Assembly (NCBI GenBank): GCA_030765065.1
Contig: CM060989.1
Span: 33,533,501 to 33,597,500 of the forward strand
From: Deroplatys truncata
Taxonomy: Eukaryota > Arthropoda > Insecta > Mantodea > Mantidae
Length of the DNA: 64,000 bases
Reading direction: 5' to 3'
Part shown: positions 35,099 to 45,574 of the stretch, piece by piece
Layout of the letters: every line of letters begins with the position of its first letter
Position numbering within the stretch: position 1 is the first letter of the stretch
Notes under the pieces: model-generated
Told to the model about the DNA's origin: nothing
The model's database searches: none
What the model saw: the letters and a program-made list of their open reading frames with translations, nothing else
Program-made: the position numbers and the translations under genes

Positions 35099-36333
35099 CT
35101 ACAGGATATATCTTTATTGGTGTCATATATTTGGGAGACGTGTTCCTGACATCAAAACATTAAAAAAAAGTTCATATGTACATGGGTTTGAAAATCAACG
35201 TTTCATTGTTATAGGTCAAAGAAGATGTATTCCATGAGTGCACAACACGTGAACTTTATGCAAAAAGGTACCATGACAGGCCGTTACCGTGTGCAGGAAC
35301 ATTCACACGAATTCACCAATGCTTGAGAGAGAATGGCACATTTGATAGCAGTAATAGGGATGTTGGGAGATCAAGAGTGGTACGAGGCATTGAGCTTGAA
35401 GAACGAGTTCTTCGTGCTGTGGATGCAGACCCATCACAAAGCACAAGAAGTATGGCTGTAAGGGAAAGAGTTAGTCATATGACTATCTGGAGAATTCTGC
35501 ATGAAAATCTTCTGTACCCGTATCACCTTCAACATGTGCAAGGATTAAATGAGGCGGACATTGAGGCAAGAAGACGTTTCTGTCAACGCATGTTACAGCT
35601 GTGCGCTGTGTTCATCAATTTCCTAGCTGTGTCTTATTCACGGATGAGGCTGGTTTTACTCACGACGGCATCTTCAATTTTCATAACACTCATAACTGGG
35701 CATTTGAAAAACCTAATGAAGTACGACAGGACAGCAGAGGTGCTCTCTAACATTTGGGATGGAATCATTCATGATCACCTTTTGGTCCCTACTTCTTCCC
35801 TCCACGTCTGAATGGACAAACCTCAGAAATGAGTTGCATCACTTAACTGACTCTGGACATCATCCAACAAATGTGGGTTTTACACGATGGTGCTCCAGCT
35901 CATTTCAGTATGATACTTTGTAAGTTTTGAAGGATTGGTTTCTGCAAAGATGGATTGGTCGAGGGGGGACCCATTGCATGGCCTGCTCGATCGCCTGATT
36001 TAAATCCAATGGATTTCTTCATCTGGAGACATTTGAAGTCCTTGGTTCATGCGACTCCTGTACCTGATGTTGACATTAAGAGGACGTATCCAAACTGGAT
36101 TTGAACCAAATACGAAACACACCAGGAATTTTCAACAGAGTACGCCAGAGCATGGAACGCAGGCTTACTGCATACATCGAAGCAAGAGGAAGCCACGCAA
36201 GCAACTTTTGATTTTGTGTTGTAACTCTGAAATAAATGACTTTCAGACGTATGCTCATATGAACTTTTTTTACTGTTTTGATGTCAGGAACATGTCCCTA
36301 AATATGACACCAATAAAGATACACCCTGTATAG
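35099..36333 (+). mobile_element. Mariner-like element with long TIRs (DD41D-like spacing)
   Basis: The ends form terminal inverted repeats of about 75-80 bp: CTACAGGATATATCTTTATT at 35099 against CTATACAGGGTGTATCTTTA (minus strand) at 36333, continuing through TTGGTGTCATAT, TGTTCCTGACATCAAAAC and AAAAAGTTCATATG. The element is about 1.24 kb and encodes a DUF4817-type transposase relic. It lies in the large borealin intron. Confidence 0.9.
35236..36103 (+). pseudogene. DUF4817-type transposase pseudogene
   Basis: HTH part: ELYAKRYHDRPLPCAGTF and RIHQCLRENGTFDSSN, then RAVDADPSQSTRSMAVRER. Catalytic part in changing frames: LFTDEAGFTHDGIF, VLHDGAPAHFSMIL and WPARSPDLNPMDFFIWRHLK. Counting through one stop, 41 residues separate the second and third Asp, matching the DD41D (rosa/Visitor-like) class rather than mariner DD34D. 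Frameshifts make it inactive. Confidence 0.8.
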
Positions 36334-36339
36334 TAAACA

Positions 36340-37465
36340 ACCAGTTTAAACACCTGCTTAGAGATTTTGGCATACAAAGCTGTACATTACATCCATATTC
36401 AAATAAGTAAAATGAACAATAAAACTTATTTTTATAGTGATTTAATATAATTTTAAGAAGCCAATGCATTGTTGAAACCAGTGCAGGCTTGCAGAAAATA
36501 TAAGTTCAGTGGGAAACACCTCTCTTTTGCAATACAATGGCAGAACTTCCCTAAATTTACATTTGGTGGCAGGTTGTTGCAGTTAAAAAGCAAAACAGAT
36601 GTGTGTGTGTGTGTGTATCAGTACAAGTTAGGGTTAAGTTTGGAAAGTTACAGGTTCAGAAGAATGTGACTTATCCTGTTATATCAGTTCATGTGAGAAC
36701 ACTTATGCTTCAAAATCACAATATAACGGAACTAAACAGGGAGTTTCTGTAATATTTCCCAACCAATAGAAAAGAGACATTTATTTTAAAGAAATATGTT
36801 CAACGAATAATATTAAATAAATATGTCATGTGACTTAGTGGGAGATATGAAAAACTATATGGCTAAACTTTGCATTGATGGGTACAACCATTCACAGTTT
36901 CAAAGTTCACAAAGGCAGCTGTGTGAGTCAATGCTATAAACAGCATTGCTGATGTACTGGGCATCTGATCTGGATAATATATACCTGACAATAACAGAAG
37001 TGTACCATGAAAAGCTTGCAGGTTACACTGGCAATGTGAAGGTATAAATGTTTTGTGTGGTTGCTTTGCACTAAGGGAGAGGAACAAGTGAAGGAATGAA
37101 ATGTGTGTGAATAAAGTTGTTTAGCCATAAACTAATAGCATCTTCATCTACCAATGGAACACCAAGATACAAGATAACTAAATCAACAATACACCTCTTT
37201 ATCTGTACCTTTCTTTTCCTTCACAAGTATTGATCATAGTGCACATACCATTGTGCAGTTACAATGTAAAAAAAATCTATTGTAAGTAGACTAGTAAAGA
37301 AATATCTTGACAAAAAACCAGGAACATATGCACAGAATGCAATAAAGTATATGTTTGGGAAATAATTGCAAATAATTTATAGTCATGAAAGGGTTACAGT
37401 TGAATTGCTCTTGAATGCTAATAATAAGATTTGCCAAACAGTTGTCTTTTGTTCCAGAGTATTTT
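36340..37465. other. Unassigned intronic sequence
   Basis: No gene recognised. A short (TG)n tract lies at 36599-36617. Confidence 0.5.
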
Positions 37466-37519
37466 TGTATATGAGGGTGATTTGATAAGTCAGTGACTTT
37501 TTAAAGAAAACAAAAATTT

Positions 37520-38573
37520 TTTCCAAAAAAATCAACTTTATTTCTCAACATAGTCTCCTTTCAATTCAATACACGTCCAACATTTCTCCAATTTCTTTAA
37601 CCCTTCCAAAAAATATTATTTTTCGAAGTCTGCAAAATATGAGGTTGTTTCTGCCGTGTGTTCACTGGATGTGAATTCCTTCCCAGTGAGCCAATTTTTC
37701 AGGTTTGCGAAGAGGAAGAAGTCGCTCAGAGCCAAATCTGGAGAATATAGTGGGTGAGGTAGCAGTTCGTAGCCCAATTCCACAAATTTTGCGATGGTAA
37801 TGGCTGACTTGTGTGTGGGTGCATTATCCTATTGAAAGAGAACATTTTTCTTCAACAAATGGGGTCGTTTCTTTAACAATTCCTTGTGAAACTGATCCGG
37901 CATTGCTGCATAATATGAACCTGTGATCATTTTACCCTTATCCAGGTAGTGGATGTCTATCACCTCTTGTGAATATCAAAAGACAGCTGCCATGACTTTT
38001 CCTGTCAACGGAATGGTTTTCGCTTTCTTTGGAGCAGGTTCACTGAAGGAAATCCACTGTTTTGATTGTTGTTTGGTTTCAGGTTGATAGTAATGGATCC
38101 AAGTTTCATCAATCGCAATATAACGCTGCAAAAACTAATTTGGGTTGCACTGAAACATGTTCAAACACCCCTGTGAAATGGTCAGACGATTCTGTTTGTT
38201 CTCAACTGTGAGCAGTTGCGGCATCCATCTTGCTGACAGCTTTCTCATACCCAAGAATTCGTGCGGAATGTTATACACCCATTCACTTGAGATGTTAATG
38301 GTCTTGGCTATCTCACAGATTTTCACTCAGCAGTCTTCCAACACAATATCATGAACTTTGTTCACCATTGCTTCTGTTGTGACCTCAACCGGCCGTCCTG
38401 TGCGCACAGCATCTCTTGTGCTCAAACGGCTACATTGAAATTCTGTGAACCATGCCATGTGATGGAGCAGAGTCCCCGTAATACTTGTTCAGCTTCACTT
38501 CCATTTCCTTCACCATCTTACCACACAAAAGGTAGTACTTTATCGGAATATGAAATTTACTTTTCTCCATTTT
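37520..38573 (-). pseudogene. Mariner transposase pseudogene (M-a copy 2)
   Basis: Minus-strand reading gives the M-a protein: KICEIAKTINISSEWVYN, LGMRKLSARWMPQLLTVENK and then, in broken frames, DETWIHYYQPETKQQS, the QDNAPTHKSAI region and YSPDLALSDFFLF near 37740-37710. Stops occur at several places. Confidence 0.88.
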
Positions 38574-38676
38574 CTACGAAGCAACACACATCTATTTATT
38601 TTAGAGACTCTCAGCAATGTTCTAAGAAACAAATGATGACAAATTTCGTCGATTATACCCAGAATAGATGTAATAG

Positions 38677-38825
38677 ATTAAAGATTAAAAACAGAAGCGT
38701 TATTAACAGTGAAGTATTCATCATGATTTAGATTGAGTCACACTTTTTTACACTCACCTTCACTAATTAAAGTTACATTAATTAGTGAAGGTGAGTGTAA
38801 AAAAGTGTGACTCAATCTAAATCAT
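38677..38825. mobile_element. Palindromic Penelope-terminus insertion 1 (no ribozyme)
   Basis: The 11-bp duplication AGATGTAATAG flanks it at 38666-38676 and 38826-38836. The first 46 bp (with GAAGCGTTATTAACAGTGA) are unpaired; then two perfect 48-bp inverted arms (38723-38770 and 38778-38825) surround a 7-nt loop. The arm resembles the last 45 bp of the Penelope-like element ending at 61136 (AGTGA, GAGTGTAA, GACTCA, CTAAAT blocks). It stops short of the hammerhead region. The undisturbed sequence in M-a copy 3 (about 43437) supports a clean insertion. Confidence 0.8.
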
Positions 38826-39127
38826 AGATGTAATAGTTGAGTGCAAACAAGAAACCTGTGATTAGAACGCTCTTTCTCGCCAAAGTCATGGACTTATCAA
38901 TCTGCCCTCTATGTAGAATCATTTCTCATATGGTCCCTCGTTAACTACACTTCTGATTTCTTAAAAATATAAAAGATGTAATACTGCAATTTCACTACCA
39001 AATTTTAAAATATTGCCCTCTGAATCTGTCAATAAATTTCTTTTGTTTCCAGTAGACTGCTCTAATATTGTGAACAACTGCTCCACTTGTGACAGCATCC
39101 AGAATGATGTAAATCAATATAGAATGA

Positions 39128-39186
39128 GCACCTGATGAATGTGAACAGGGATGACAATTTGTGAAACATGTCCTGCAGTTTAATTG
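39128..39186 (+). ncRNA. Degenerate hammerhead-like motif (Penelope 3' relic)
   Basis: CTGATGA is followed 24 nt later by GAAACATGTC, the same core order and the same palindromic ACATGT as in the better copies. Stem II pairing is poor and stem I has a mismatch next to the core, so it is probably an inactive relic of a Penelope-like terminus. Confidence 0.35.
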
Positions 39187-39226
39187 TTACTTTACTTATT
39201 AGCTGAACACAAGTTAATGCTTGTAC

Positions 39227-40423
39227 TACAGAGAGAGCCAAAAAACTACGAACTGGCTGCGCATTGTTTTACCTGTCTGCGTCTTCGGCACTCGTTGCCA
39301 TCTGCTGCTATCATAGAAAGGCGCAGATGAAACCATACAACATATTTAAAACTACTTTTAAAGGCACACTTTGTTTTAAGTTACCCCAGACATAGAAATC
39401 ACAGGTGGTTAGGTCGGGGGACCGAGGGGGCCACAAATCTCTACTAATAATTCTGTCCTCAAACATGCTTTCAATTGTTCTCATCAAAATATTGGCCGTA
39501 TGAGCTGTTGCACAGTCTTGTTGAAAAAAGGAAAAAAATCATGCTGTCTGTTAATTCTCTAAAAAAGGGGGCAAAATTGTATTCACCTATGTATGGGCAT
39601 TAACTGTTGACACAAAAAAATTGGTCCTATAACTCTTTCTCCGCTCATGGCGAACCATACACCAATTTTTTCGTCATGAAGGGGTACTTCATGAACAATA
39701 TTAGGTTTGTCAGAGCTCCAATAATAATTATTTTGGGTACATACATATCCATGAAGGTGGAACCAGGCCTCGTCTGTGAAAAATATTAAATATGGGTCTA
39801 TTTCCCCATTGTATACACTATTGAGACTCCATTCACAAAATGTGCGCCTAATTATAGGATCACCTGGTTGAAGAGCATGTGCCACAGTTATTTTATATGG
39901 TTTTAACTTCAGCAATTTGGTAGCTCTTCGCGCAGAGCCATAAGAAATGCCTGCCTGTTGTGAAAGACGCCTAAGTGATTTTTTGGGGGGGAATTCTCCA
40001 AACGATGACCAATGTTGTCTAATGTTTCTTTGGTAAGAAATGTACACTGTCTTTTAGGTTTCTTAGCCTGACACTTCATGTGGCCTGAAATTTATTGTGA
40101 AGTTCATGGATTGTTGTACAGCCTGGAACTTTTACACCTGGAAATCTTTCTGCAAATCATACTTTCACTTGGTGAGCTGACTGAGTTAACACATACAAAT
40201 CATAAACAAATACACAGTAGAAAACATATACTATAAATAATAAATAACTCGTAATAACTGAACTACATCACATCGCCGCCAACTCAATACTGCAATTCAC
40301 ACTGCAGAGCAAAATCACGTCAACAGGTGACCTTGTTTATAGCAGCAGTGCATTATTATGTTTCCACATGCATAGTGGAAAAACATCACGCAGCTGGTTT
40401 GCAGTTTCTTGACTCTCCCGCTA
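39227..40423 (-). mobile_element. DUF4817-type IS630/mariner-like element, copy A
   Basis: Both ends begin at TA: TACAGAGAGAGCCAAAAAAC at 39227 and, on the minus strand, TAGCGGGAGAGTCAAGAAAC at 40423, continuing into an imperfect inverted repeat of about 30 bp. Copy B is at 51058-52668. It is 1.2 kb long and lies in the large borealin intron. Confidence 0.85.
39366..40160 (-). pseudogene. Transposase pseudogene of element copy A
   Basis: Minus-strand pieces: QQSMNFTINFRPHEVSG (N-terminal HTH part), RRLSQQAGISYGSARRATK and LKPYKITVAHALQPGD (second HTH), then FFTDEAWFHLHGYVCTQNN, IGVWFAMSGERVIGPIF, FQQDCATAHTANILM and PPRSPDLTTCDFYVWGNLK. There are 38 residues between the second and third catalytic Asp. 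The longest open part is 154 codons (39583-40047). Frameshifts on both sides inactivate it. Confidence 0.85.
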
Positions 40424-41745
40424 CTTGTTTCACGTTATTAGCTTTGCTATATTTTTAAGGTAACATTCTGATTTTTAATACTATACGCCAGGTTCAGATC
40501 CTGGTTTGTTCATAATGCCTGGCTGAGACTTTTATTTGGGGATTTCCTTAGTCCTTGATCTTTAAAGTTTACATATGTTATGGGCTAGAATTTCAGTTTT
40601 AATACTTTTGCATATGTTACTGAACATGTATTATCTCTAAAATTGTTGGTGCTAAAAGTGTAAAATAAAGCTTGTTATGCTCATAAAGAACATTTTTATA
40701 GGTTACACATTTATTTTACACTAGCTGGCTTACTCAATGTTGCACAGTTTGCATTTTAAACTCGAATGATAAATTAATTTTGTTTATCTCCCCCATTCTT
40801 TATGAAATTATTGCACAATGATGTAGAGGACTTTTACGGTTTACAATCCTCCCCTTCTCTCCTTATAACTGTAATTTCCTAATAAAAAACCAAAAATACC
40901 TTGATTTTCATGTAAAAGAATGTGAAACATTAGGGTTCTGTAACCTCACCCTGACAGTTTTCCAAGTGTGGAAATGCGACATAGCCTATATATACCCTTT
41001 GGCAGTGAAACAATCATCAGTTGGAATGGTCGAGTAGCTTTTTAGATAATTAAGTTGGTGAATTTTAAACTTTTGTACCTTCTCTTTGTTCCTGTAGTTA
41101 CTTAATTACACAAAAGCTACACAGTTTTTGCTTAATGTTGAAACCGTTAACATATACAATGAATATGAATATTCTACAGTCCCAAGACACCAAGTTAATG
41201 TCTTTCGAAAAGACATATAGTCTGCAAACTCATTAAGAAAAATAATCTTCTCTGTTGTTAATTACAAAATATCAATTCACTGATTCTAATATTAGCAATT
41301 TTCTGTCTATATATAATTCTTTAGTATGCTCTGCCAACAAACCCGATTACAATATAAGTCAGTAGAAATAAAGCAAAACTTTCTTACATGAGGGTTAGTA
41401 GAAGGTTTCGGCATCTAGAAACTTCAATACATAAATCTATAGAATTAGAATTAAGGCTATACAGAGGTTTTGATACTGTTTCCTTTCACACACATCTGCA
41501 GTACTTGATAAAATGGCAATTAAAGAAATAAATATAACATACAATCCATATCACTGTAAACAGGATCGATTGTTGTTATTAAATTTTGTCTTCTGTTTGC
41601 TTAGGTATTACATCATGGCCAACTATACATACTGTGATGCAGTGGCTTTGACCTAAGGTTATCGGGAGGTCAGCGCTGGGCAGTTGGAATAAACAAGATA
41701 ACCACTACTTGCTAGCATAAACACCAGTTGTACTATTGGCAAATA
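40424..41745. other. Unassigned intronic sequence upstream of the heat-shock-type promoter
   Basis: No gene or element recognised; AT-rich with no long frames. Confidence 0.5.
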
Positions 41746-41749
41746 ACTA

Positions 41750-41877
41750 GAACCTTTTGGAAGCTGCTTCTTCCCCTCCTCCAGGAAGTGCATCAAAATG
41801 GTTCTAGAACGTTCAAGAACCTTGTAGAAGGGTTCCACTGATTATATAAGCAGTGCTCTCGCAAGAGGCAGTCAGTG
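41750..41877 (+). promoter_or_regulatory. Heat-shock-type promoter: HSE array, TATA box, initiator
   Basis: At 41802-41829 six consecutive 5-bp heat-shock units alternate in exact phase: TTC-GAA-TTC-GAA-TTg-GAA, each separated by 2 nt (one mismatch). A weaker cluster lies at 41750-41773 (GAA-TTt-GAA, then TTC). TATATAAG follows at 41843-41850 and an arthropod initiator TCAGTG at 41872-41877, 29 nt from the TATA start. This layout is that of insect Hsp70-class promoters bound by HSF trimers. No heat-shock protein ORF follows; about 265 bp downstream the sequence becomes a truncated LINE. Confidence 0.8.
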
Positions 41878-42142
41878 CAAGGTGAGGAATTACGAGTTGA
41901 GTTGCTTTGCTCAGTCAGTGAGCAAGCGAGTTGGTGGGGAATTTCATGTGACATTAAGAGCATTCCGAGCGAGTTGATGATGGCTGCTGTGATGTACAGC
42001 AAGTGCTACCATGGAGTGATGGTTATGGAGGTCTTGTGTCAACTCCGGAGAGAAGTGACAGAGAAATGAACTAGTTCACCTTAGTGAACTCCCAGTGAAG
42101 TTGAATTAGATAAGAACTTAGAAAAGTGACAGTGAGGAAATA
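41872..42142 (+). other. Likely transcribed leader downstream of the heat-shock-type promoter
   Basis: Between the initiator and the LINE junction lies a 270-bp stretch without a convincing coding frame; the longest frame with a start codon is 64 codons (41875-42069) with no recognisable domain. It may be the 5' untranslated leader of a lost heat-shock gene, or the start of a noncoding RNA. Confidence 0.4.
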
Positions 42143-42248
42143 CCAGGACTGCTATATGCAGATGAGCTACAGCTGTAATAGGCTTGCAAAGAGCAATTAA
42201 TGAAAAACACAAATTCTGTACACAATGGGGATTTGAGTAAATAAAACA
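42143..42248 (+). pseudogene. LINE family L-A, RT fragment (YADE block), upstream part
   Basis: The frame reads PGLLYADELQL, the reverse transcriptase YADD block with one change, followed after a stop by a frame with GLQRAINEKHKFCTQWGFE. It is cut by the mariner at 42249 and resumes after 43532. It starts abruptly behind the heat-shock-type leader. Confidence 0.7.
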
Positions 42249-43532
42249 GCAGATTGATAAGTCAGTAACTTTTTAAAGAAAATAACAATTTTCTCCAAAA
42301 AATGAATTTTATTTTTCAACATATTCTTCTTTCAATTTAATACACGTTGACCAATGTTTCTCCAATTTTTTAACCCTTCCAAAAAATATGACTTTTTTGA
42401 AGTCTGCAAAATATGAGGTTGTTTCTGCCATAATGTGTCGACTGGACGTGAATTTCTTCCCAGCGAGCCATTTTTCAGGTTTGCGAAGAGGAACAAGTTG
42501 CTTGAAGCTAAATCTGGAGAATATGGTGGGTGAGGTAACAGTTTGTAGCCCAATTTCACAAATTTTGTGATGGCAATGGCTGACTTGGTGCAGGTGCGTT
42601 ATCCTGTTGAAAGAGAACCTTTTTCTTCACCAAATGGGGTCGTTTCTTTAACAATTCCTTGTGAAACTGATCCAGCATTGCGGCATAATATGAACCTGTT
42701 ATCGTTTTACTCTTTTCCAGGTAGTGGATGTCTATCACCCCTTGTGAATTCCAAAAGACAGCTGCCATGATTTTTTCTGCCGATGGAATGGTTTTTGCTT
42801 TCTTTGGAGCAGGTTTGCCGAAAGAAATCCACTGCTTTGATTGTTGTTTGGTTTCAGGTTGATAGTAATGGATCCAAGTTTCATCAACCGTGATATAACG
42901 CCACAAAAACTCATTTGGGTTGTGCTGAAACATGTTCAAACATCCCTGTGAAATGGTTACACGATTCCACTTGTTCTCAACTGTGAGCAGACACAGCACC
43001 CGTCGTCCTGACAGCTTTCTCATACCTAATAAAAATTTGTGCAGAATGTTATACATCCATTCACTCAAGATGTTTACGGTCTTGGCTATCTCACAGATTT
43101 TCACTCGGCGGTCTTCCAACACAATATCGTGAACTTTGTTCACCATTTCTTTTGTTGTGACCTCAACCAGCCGTCCTGTGCAGAAGACATCTCTTGTGCT
43201 TGAATAGCCACATCAAAATTCTGTGAACTATGCCATGTGATGGAGCAGTGTCCCCCATAATACTTGTTCAACTTTTCTTCTGTTTCCTTCACCATCTTAC
43301 AACACAAAAAGTAGTGATTTATCAGAACACAATATTCACTTTTCTCCATTTTATACAAAGCAACGCACTTCTGCTTATTTTAGACGCTCTCAACAATGTT
43401 CTAAGAAACAAAGATGACGAATTTCTGCTATTATATCCAGAATAGAGGTAAGAGTTGAGTGCAAACAAAAAACCTGTGATTAGAACGCTCTCTCTTGTCA
43501 AAGTCATTGACTTATCAAACCACCCTCGTATA
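42249..43532 (-). mobile_element. Mariner element, family M-a copy 3
   Basis: The right end reads TACGAGGGTGGTTTGATAAG on the minus strand at 43532; the left end is slightly eroded (CAGATTGATAAGTCAG at 42251). It is inserted into the L-A LINE, separating its RT block from its C-terminal part. Confidence 0.88.
42332..43358 (-). pseudogene. Mariner transposase pseudogene (M-a copy 3)
   Basis: Start MYKMEKSEYCVLINHYFL at 43358. A 196-codon open part (42556-43146) carries the HTH (RRVKICEIAKTVNILSEW), ITVDETWIHYYQPETKQ and LFQQDNAPAPSQP. The third block YSPDLASSNLFLFANLK follows in another frame. Frameshifts around 43150 and 42560 break it. It is better preserved than copies 1 and 2. Confidence 0.9.
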
Positions 43533-43544
43533 AACAAATCAAAA

Positions 43545-44468
43545 GTTAGAGTTTTCAAAAAAGGAAATAAACTAAGAAAAGATGAACGATGCTATCTGAA
43601 TGGATGACATTAGAAGTAGTAAAGGAGTTTGATTATTTAGGGAGTAAAATTAAATAATAATGGTGGGTGGGAAGCACATGGTAGGAAAGTGATGGAAAAA
43701 GGCACAGCAGCTATGACAGAATTAAGAATACGTAATTATATAGATTGGAAATGTCTGTTAAATGTTGGAAAGGATGTACGAAGCATTGGTAGAATAAAAA
43801 CTATTGTATGCAGTAGAAACACGGGTGGGGGGACCCTTCAGAATTAGGCAAAAAAGTAGATCAAACATACAAATTATTTTGCAAAGAACTTCTGGGATAA
43901 ATCAGATCAGCACCAAAGGAAGTAGCATTGGTAGAAAATTAGGAAGAACAGAGAGGAAAGGAATAATTATAGAAAGAATCTTGAAATATTGGTACAGGTG
44001 GCTTCAAAGAGAAGATAAAGATATATTAAAAATTTGTGTGAAGCAACAGAAGATAACTTCAAATAATAATGGCTGCTGGGCAGGGTTAGGAAGAGAGTTG
44101 GAGAAGATAGAAATAATGGATATTTTGCAACTAGAAGAAAAAAATTATAACGGATTTTGGAAAGTAGTGAGAAATTGTATAGAAGATGTAGAGAAGCAAG
44201 AAATTTGAGTAAGTCTGAAAACACAAGGTCCTTAAAATTATATAGAACAATTAATAGAGATTGGGGGAGATGTTATGTTGACTTATGTAGCAGACAGGAA
44301 AGGGAAGGTTTAGCATGGGTGGGAACAGGGGCAATATTCCTTAGAGGGCTAAGAGGGAGTAATTCAGGAACATGTATCATATGTGGAGAAATGGAGAATA
44401 AGATACTTTACTTGGTAGAATGTAAAGAGTTAGAGAAGTGGGGAGAGAATGTTTGGGATACAAAATAG
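43545..44468 (+). pseudogene. LINE family L-A, C-terminal ORF2 part
   Basis: Continues the element from 42248: EFDYLGSKIK, then AHGRKVMEKGTAAMTELRI, a 134-codon open frame (43804-44208) with GRTERKGIIIERILKYWYRW, and a final frame with TGAIFLRGLRG and a Cys-rich CIICGEMENKILYLVECKEL. This is the post-RT region of a non-LTR retrotransposon. Frameshifts are present. LINE 3' untranslated sequence probably resumes at 45423-45574 after the repeat A insertion. Confidence 0.75.
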
Positions 44469-44576
44469 GACAAAATGAGCAAGGAAATGATAGCTATAAA
44501 AATATTAACAGTTAAAGGAGGAAAAAGTATCAAGGATATGGGGTAGTTTTCAAGGAAAAATGGTTAAGGAAAGCAA

Positions 44577-45415
44577 AAATATATCTGATGTAACACATTC
44601 ACGCAATTTTCTCTACCCTCTACCCTTTATTAGTGGATATATAAATTATTCATACACAAGCTTATTTTCTATGTACTATATCTCAATCCAAATAAACCTT
44701 TGCAGAAATAGCTACATTACACATGTTGTTATAGATACAAAGAGACAGCGACAGTCAAATGTTTAAAAACTGGACGCTATGTGCTAGCCTTAAAATTCCA
44801 TACTGTTTCCATGCAATTGTGAGAAACAACCGAATGTTGAAAGGACTTTAAGAGAATGACCAAGAAATGAGCAATTCAAACCTTTAATAATGGATATATG
44901 GAAATGGCTTACGCAAAAAGAGTGTGTGTGTTTTAAAGAGATCTACATTTTTTGTGTAGTACATTTTTGTCTATCGCTAATGTTTACCAGTTATACAAAA
45001 TTTCTTCTGAATTAATTCTATTCCCCGAAAATTCAAGATATACATTTTATTTGTTATGTAAATTGCCTTCATATATAGTATTTTAATCAAAATCATTACA
45101 ACCATTTTTTAGAAAATCAAAATTTTTTAAAAATGTTCCATTAAAGGGTAGTTTGGGGGTGGGGATTTTGTTCAAAATCTTCATGTCGCATCTTTTGAAG
45201 ATATTGAACCTAAATACCAAATTTGATATTTATTCGGCTTTTCATTTTTGAGTTATCGTGTTCACAGACACACACCACACATGGACATGTTTCCAAAAAT
45301 GCATTATTTGGTTTAAGGGGGCCTCAAAACATGTACTTCTGGTAAAATCTCAATGATGAATTTTTGGGGGAATGCAATATTTCCCCTACTTACTATACGT
45401 AGTAGAGAAAGTAAA
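44577..45415 (+). repeat. Repeat family A, copy 6, with 7-bp flanking duplication
   Basis: Full-length copy from 'aaatatatctgatgta' to 'tagtagagaaagta', with a short CACACA remnant. AAAGCAA flanks it at 44570-44576 and 45416-45422, which looks like a target-site duplication and indicates insertion into the LINE 3' region. Confidence 0.8.
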
Positions 45416-45574
45416 AAAGCAAGGGGAAAGGAGCAGGAAGGGTAAAAGAAAGAATAATGGGAAAGTAGAATGGGAAGGAAAAGAAAAAAGACTAACTGAA
45501 AGCCAAAGGACCAGGGTGCCAGGAGCTAAGTAGCTCTTAAAGGGAAGGAAAATCAATTTGTACTAGAATGAAAG

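Larger units (their letters stand above)
37470..38912 (-). mobile_element. Mariner element, family M-a copy 2, with a palindromic insertion
   Basis: Ends are ATGAGGGTGATTTGATAAG at the low-coordinate side and, on the minus strand, AGAGGGCAGATTGATAAG near 38912. It is a minus-strand copy of the family at 24042 and 42249. A 149-bp palindromic insertion with an 11-bp target duplication splits its 5' untranslated part at 38677-38825. Confidence 0.9.
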
